Of a stretch of DNA of 64,000 bases, positions 61,151 through 64,000 are shown piece by piece; positions within the stretch are counted from its first letter, which is position 1, and each line of letters begins with the position of its first letter. The DNA is taken from NCBI GenBank assembly GCA_030145715.1, contig JAIXHQ010000004.1, positions 62,001-126,000 of the forward strand, in the 5' to 3' direction. Below the pieces are notes generated by a model, which worked only from the letters and a program-made list of their open reading frames with translations, made no database searches and had not been told where the DNA came from. A program made the translations under genes and the position numbers. Origin of the DNA: Sphingopyxis sp. GTDB lineage: Bacteria; Pseudomonadota; Alphaproteobacteria; Sphingomonadales; Sphingomonadaceae.

Positions 61151-61241
61151 GGGAGCATCCTTTCTGTTGCCCGCACAACATAGGGGCGCGGTGCCGCCAT
61201 TTCCCGTCGAAGCTTTGCATGACCATGATCGAAAAAAGCGA

Positions 61242-61811
61242 TCAGCCGATCAATCCAAAGGCGCCCAGCCCGGTGCGCAGCGCCCATAGCATCAGGATGG
61301 CGGCGCTGATCCACCGCAGGACGCGCGCCGCGCGCCGTTCGGCCAGCGCCGGACCGAACGCCAGAAAGGGCAGCATCGCCAGCGTCCATCCGACGATCCC
61401 GCCCGCCATCGCCCATTGCCCGGCGGCGCTCGTCGCGGCCAGCGCGCCGATCAGGAAATGGCTCCGGTCGCCGAACTGCGCGATCAGCATCCGCCCGGCG
61501 AGCATCGGGGGCGATTCATTCGCCCGGCCCGCATCATCCCTCGCGGGCTTCATGCGCCAGACAAGCGCCGCCGCCGCCGACAGCAGCGCGGCGGCGACGA
61601 GCAGCGCGACAACGCCCTGCCCGATCATCCGGTTGGCGACCTGGCCCGCGATCGCCGCGACCGCCGCGTTGACGGCAAAGGCGGCAAAGACGATGGCGGT
61701 GGTGACGCGGCGGTCGGCGCGCGCGCTCAGCAGGCGCGACAGCGTGATCCCGCTCTGCCCGTCGGCATTGGCCAGCAGCACCGCCACCAGCGCGATCATG
61801 ATTGCATCCAT
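61242..61811 (-). CDS. UPF0016/GDT1-like membrane protein with altered motifs
   Basis: Inner-membrane protein of 189 residues with about six helices in two repeats. UPF0016 transporters (Mn, Ca export) carry E-x-G-D-[KR]-[ST] in each repeat. Here the second reads QFGDRSHFLIGAL, keeping GDRS but with Gln for Glu, and the first reads NADGQSGITLSRLL, keeping less. The fold looks right but metal transport may be lost or altered. Followed by a small conserved gene; preceded by dps 92 bases away. Confidence 0.65.
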   Translation of the reverse strand: MDAIMIALVAVLLANADGQSGITLSRLLSARADRRVTTAIVFAAFAVNAAVAAIAGQVANRMIGQGVVALLVAAALLSAAAALVWRMKPARDDAGRANESPPMLAGRMLIAQFGDRSHFLIGALAATSAAGQWAMAGGIVGWTLAMLPFLAFGPALAERRAARVLRWISAAILMLWALRTGLGAFGLIG

Positions 61812-61841
61812 GATGTCGTCTGGATCGTCAGGCGGCGGGCG

Positions 61842-62171
61842 TCAATGGCCCAGCCGCACCGCGACCGACGCCAGCCATGCCTCTTGGACGGCGGGCGGCA
61901 GGGGTCCCGGCGGCGCGCTCGCCGCATCGCTCATCGCGTCGAGATAGGTCAGGATCGCGGCGCGATAGCCGCCGCCCGCCACCGCCGATTCCAGTCGGCT
62001 GGCCAGCGTTTCCACCGCGACGAATCCATGGTCGCGCGCCAGGCAGCGGATGTCGTCGATCCCCTGCACGATCTGCGCCAACGCGCAATGCGGCAGGGCT
62101 TCGGCCAACGCGCCGATCTGCCCGGTAATCCGGCTCTGCATGTCCTGAAAAGGATCGATCTGGGCCTGCAT
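61842..62171 (-). CDS. Small helical protein of unknown function
   Basis: A 109-residue, mostly helical protein (MQAQIDPFQDMQSRITGQIG, then VQGIDDIRCLARDHGFVAVE) with one Cys. It lies 30 bases upstream of the UPF0016-like gene and 53 bases after the GGDEF gene on the same strand, so the three are probably co-transcribed. Not recognised as a named family; a partner to c-di-GMP or flagellar control cannot be excluded. Confidence 0.62.
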   Translation of the reverse strand: MQAQIDPFQDMQSRITGQIGALAEALPHCALAQIVQGIDDIRCLARDHGFVAVETLASRLESAVAGGGYRAAILTYLDAMSDAASAPPGPLPPAVQEAWLASVAVRLGH

Positions 62172-62223
62172 CCTTCACCCCCTGTCCTTGCGGGCAGGAT
62201 GCACGCTTTTGGTTAAGGGGCGG

Positions 62224-62868
62224 TTAGCGGTGCCCCGGAAGCCCGGCCAGGCCTTGCTTGCTGCGATACATGTCGCGGTCGGCGGCGGCCAATATGTCCG
62301 ATTCGGTCATCCCGGTCTGCAACATGGCGATGCCGAAACAGGCCGACAGCGCGATCGCGTGGCCGTCATATTCGGCCGGAGCGGCGGTCAGCACGGCGCA
62401 CAGCCGGTCGACCTGCGCCCGCGCGCCCGCTTCGTTCGACTGGTCGAGGATCAGCCCGAATTCATCCCCGCCGATGCGCGCCGCGACGTCGGTCGTACGG
62501 ATCGAGGCGGCAAGCCGCTTGGCGATTTCCATCAGCGCGAAATCGCCCGCGGCATGGCCAAAGCTGTCGTTGATGAATTTAAGCTGGTTGACGTCGATAA
62601 AGACGACCGCCGCGCGTTCGGCATGGCGTTCGAACCGCGCCATGCGATGATGGATGGCGGTCAGAAAGTAACGCCGGTTGAACAAAGGGGTCAGCGTATC
62701 GCGTTCGGATACCCGCTCCAGTTCGGCGACGGCGATCTTCAATACGCGGTTTTCGCGGCGCAACGCATCGCGTTCGCGGCGTATTTCGCGCAACTGGTCC
62801 TCGATAGAGTCAACGGATAACGCGCCGAACTGATCGACCGCGATCCGTGCCCCCCCTACGCTGTCCAT
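62224..62868 (-). CDS. Diguanylate cyclase (GGDEF) with coiled-coil N-terminus
   Basis: Enzyme of 214 residues making cyclic di-GMP. N-terminal coiled coil (about 20-52: IEDQLREIRRERDALRRENR, VLKIAVAELERV) that likely dimerises it, then the GGDEF domain: DTLTPLFNRRYFLTAIHHRM (start), and ARIGGDEFGLIL (catalytic loop). RTTD sits five residues before the catalytic motif and forms the inhibitory I-site, so product feedback is expected. No sensory domain. Starts at 62868. Confidence 0.9.
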   Translation of the reverse strand: MDSVGGARIAVDQFGALSVDSIEDQLREIRRERDALRRENRVLKIAVAELERVSERDTLTPLFNRRYFLTAIHHRMARFERHAERAAVVFIDVNQLKFINDSFGHAAGDFALMEIAKRLAASIRTTDVAARIGGDEFGLILDQSNEAGARAQVDRLCAVLTAAPAEYDGHAIALSACFGIAMLQTGMTESDILAAADRDMYRSKQGLAGLPGHR

Positions 62869-63064
62869 TCAACGTCCCCGAAGCAAACCCATGCTCCCCG
62901 GCCCCATGCCGGCGGATATTGGACGGTCACCCTTAGCCGCGACATCATACTAATCCGTAAACGCACCGGCATCAATTGCGCGGCGTTGCCCGCGCGCCGC
63001 GCAGTCGCTAGGGGAAAGGCGGCGGCGATTCATCGGGTGATGACGCCGGGCAGGAGGGACAAGG

Positions 63065-63562
<498 letters not shown>

Positions 63563-63566
63563 CCGC

Positions 63567-64000
63567 TTGCTGCCACCGGGTTCGACCATCGGCATATTGG
63601 GCGGCGGCCAGCTTGGCCGGATGCTCGCGGTCGCCGCCGCGCAGCTTGGCTACCGGGTCCATATCTATGCGCCCGACCGCGAAAGCGTCGCCGCCGACGT
63701 CGCCGCCCAGCACACGCAGGCGGCGTGGGACGACGAACATCGCCTGGCCGCCTTTGCCGCGAACTGCGACGTCGTCACCTATGAATTTGAAAATGTGCCG
63801 GTGGAAACGGTGCGCTTTCTGTCGGGGCATGTCGCCATCCGTCCGGGGATCGAGGGGCTGGAAATCGCGCAGGACCGGCTGGCCGAAAAACAGTTTGTCG
63901 CCGGGCTCGGCGGGCGCCCCGCCCCCTTTGCCGCGGTGCCCGACCGCGCCGCGCTCGACACCGCGCTCGCCGCGATCGGCGTGCCCGCGATCCTGAAAAC
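63567..64000 (+). CDS. purK: N5-carboxyaminoimidazole ribonucleotide synthase PurK (3' end outside window)
   Basis: ATP-grasp enzyme making N5-CAIR from AIR, bicarbonate and ATP. The first 145 or so codons are in the window: STIGILGGGQLGRMLAVAAA, VVTYEFENVPVETVRFL and AQDRLAEKQFVAGLG are conserved. The likely start is TTG 63567 (GAGAGGG stands 8 bases before it), just 4 bases after purE; no ATG exists before the conserved core. It runs off the right edge. Confidence 0.93.
   Translation, partial: MLPPGSTIGILGGGQLGRMLAVAAAQLGYRVHIYAPDRESVAADVAAQHTQAAWDDEHRLAAFAANCDVVTYEFENVPVETVRFLSGHVAIRPGIEGLEIAQDRLAEKQFVAGLGGRPAPFAAVPDRAALDTALAAIGVPAILK

Noticed and set aside
63613-63996. Plus-strand frame of 127 codons inside purK
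   Set aside because: Out of frame with the conserved PurK sequence and starts at a core residue.

Overview
The window is high-GC chromosomal DNA from an alphaproteobacterium, most likely a sphingomonad (Sphingomonadaceae, perhaps Sphingopyxis). That reading rests on gene content and neighbourhoods: a TonB receptor, sterol desaturase, bd-type oxidase behind a GbsR-like regulator, ParA/ribbon-helix-helix/SPOR genes and an RGG-tailed twin cold-shock protein. It is inference; there is no rRNA or marker gene to settle it. Genes are densely packed, often with overlapping stops and starts, and almost every non-coding stretch is short.

Layout. 1-3289: minus-strand operon for polysaccharide export (HpcH/HpaI aldolase, inositol-phosphatase-like enzyme, Wza-like exporter running off the edge). 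3431-4862: M23 peptidase, ECF sigma factor and a 64-residue protein with only the sigma-binding part of FecR. 5048-8294: rluE-like, typA, DUF922 protease. 8400-11462: palindromic operator, GbsR-like regulator and the two bd-oxidase subunits. 11498-11769: MITE-like element. 11806-18225: M28 peptidase, solitary MreB, PAS protein, RNase H-like protein, TonB receptor. 18226-22539: minus-strand operon ParA / RHH protein / TPR-SPOR lipoprotein, divergent from a Sel1-SPOR protein. 22583-27728: mtnN, SBF transporter, TelA with a membrane partner, FAD oxidoreductase.

27729-29952 is the one clearly foreign-looking zone: AT-richer DNA, fragments of two IS3-family elements, an orphan lipoprotein gene, all ending at the 3' end of tRNA-Gln(CUG). 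30109-41711: ferredoxin-NADP reductase, DoxX, dipeptidase, ArsR regulator and desaturase, M20 amidohydrolase, FkbM methyltransferase, nadB, a DUF559 endonuclease-like gene bracketed by inverted palindromes, an ABC ATPase, a zinc-finger protein, tldD. 41843-49460: secreted proteins, an EEP-family protein, glnK-amtB behind a textbook sigma-54 promoter, VOC protein, twin HxlR regulator, GMC oxidoreductase.

49556-51618: four-gene overlapping operon around a sterol desaturase. 51619-51999: two large inverted-repeat elements. 52000-59555: recQ, CPA2 antiporter, Atm1-type ABC exporter, lptA, lptC, RNase D, all minus. 59818-64000: cold-shock protein, dps, UPF0016-like protein, small conserved gene, diguanylate cyclase, purE and the start of purK.

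The items most worth a second look are the GbsR/bd-oxidase operator, the ECF sigma with mini-FecR, the ParA-RHH-SPOR locus with a cluster of GTTAGC sites, the DUF559 cassette and the tRNA-Gln island. No CRISPR array, prophage or complete insertion sequence was seen.
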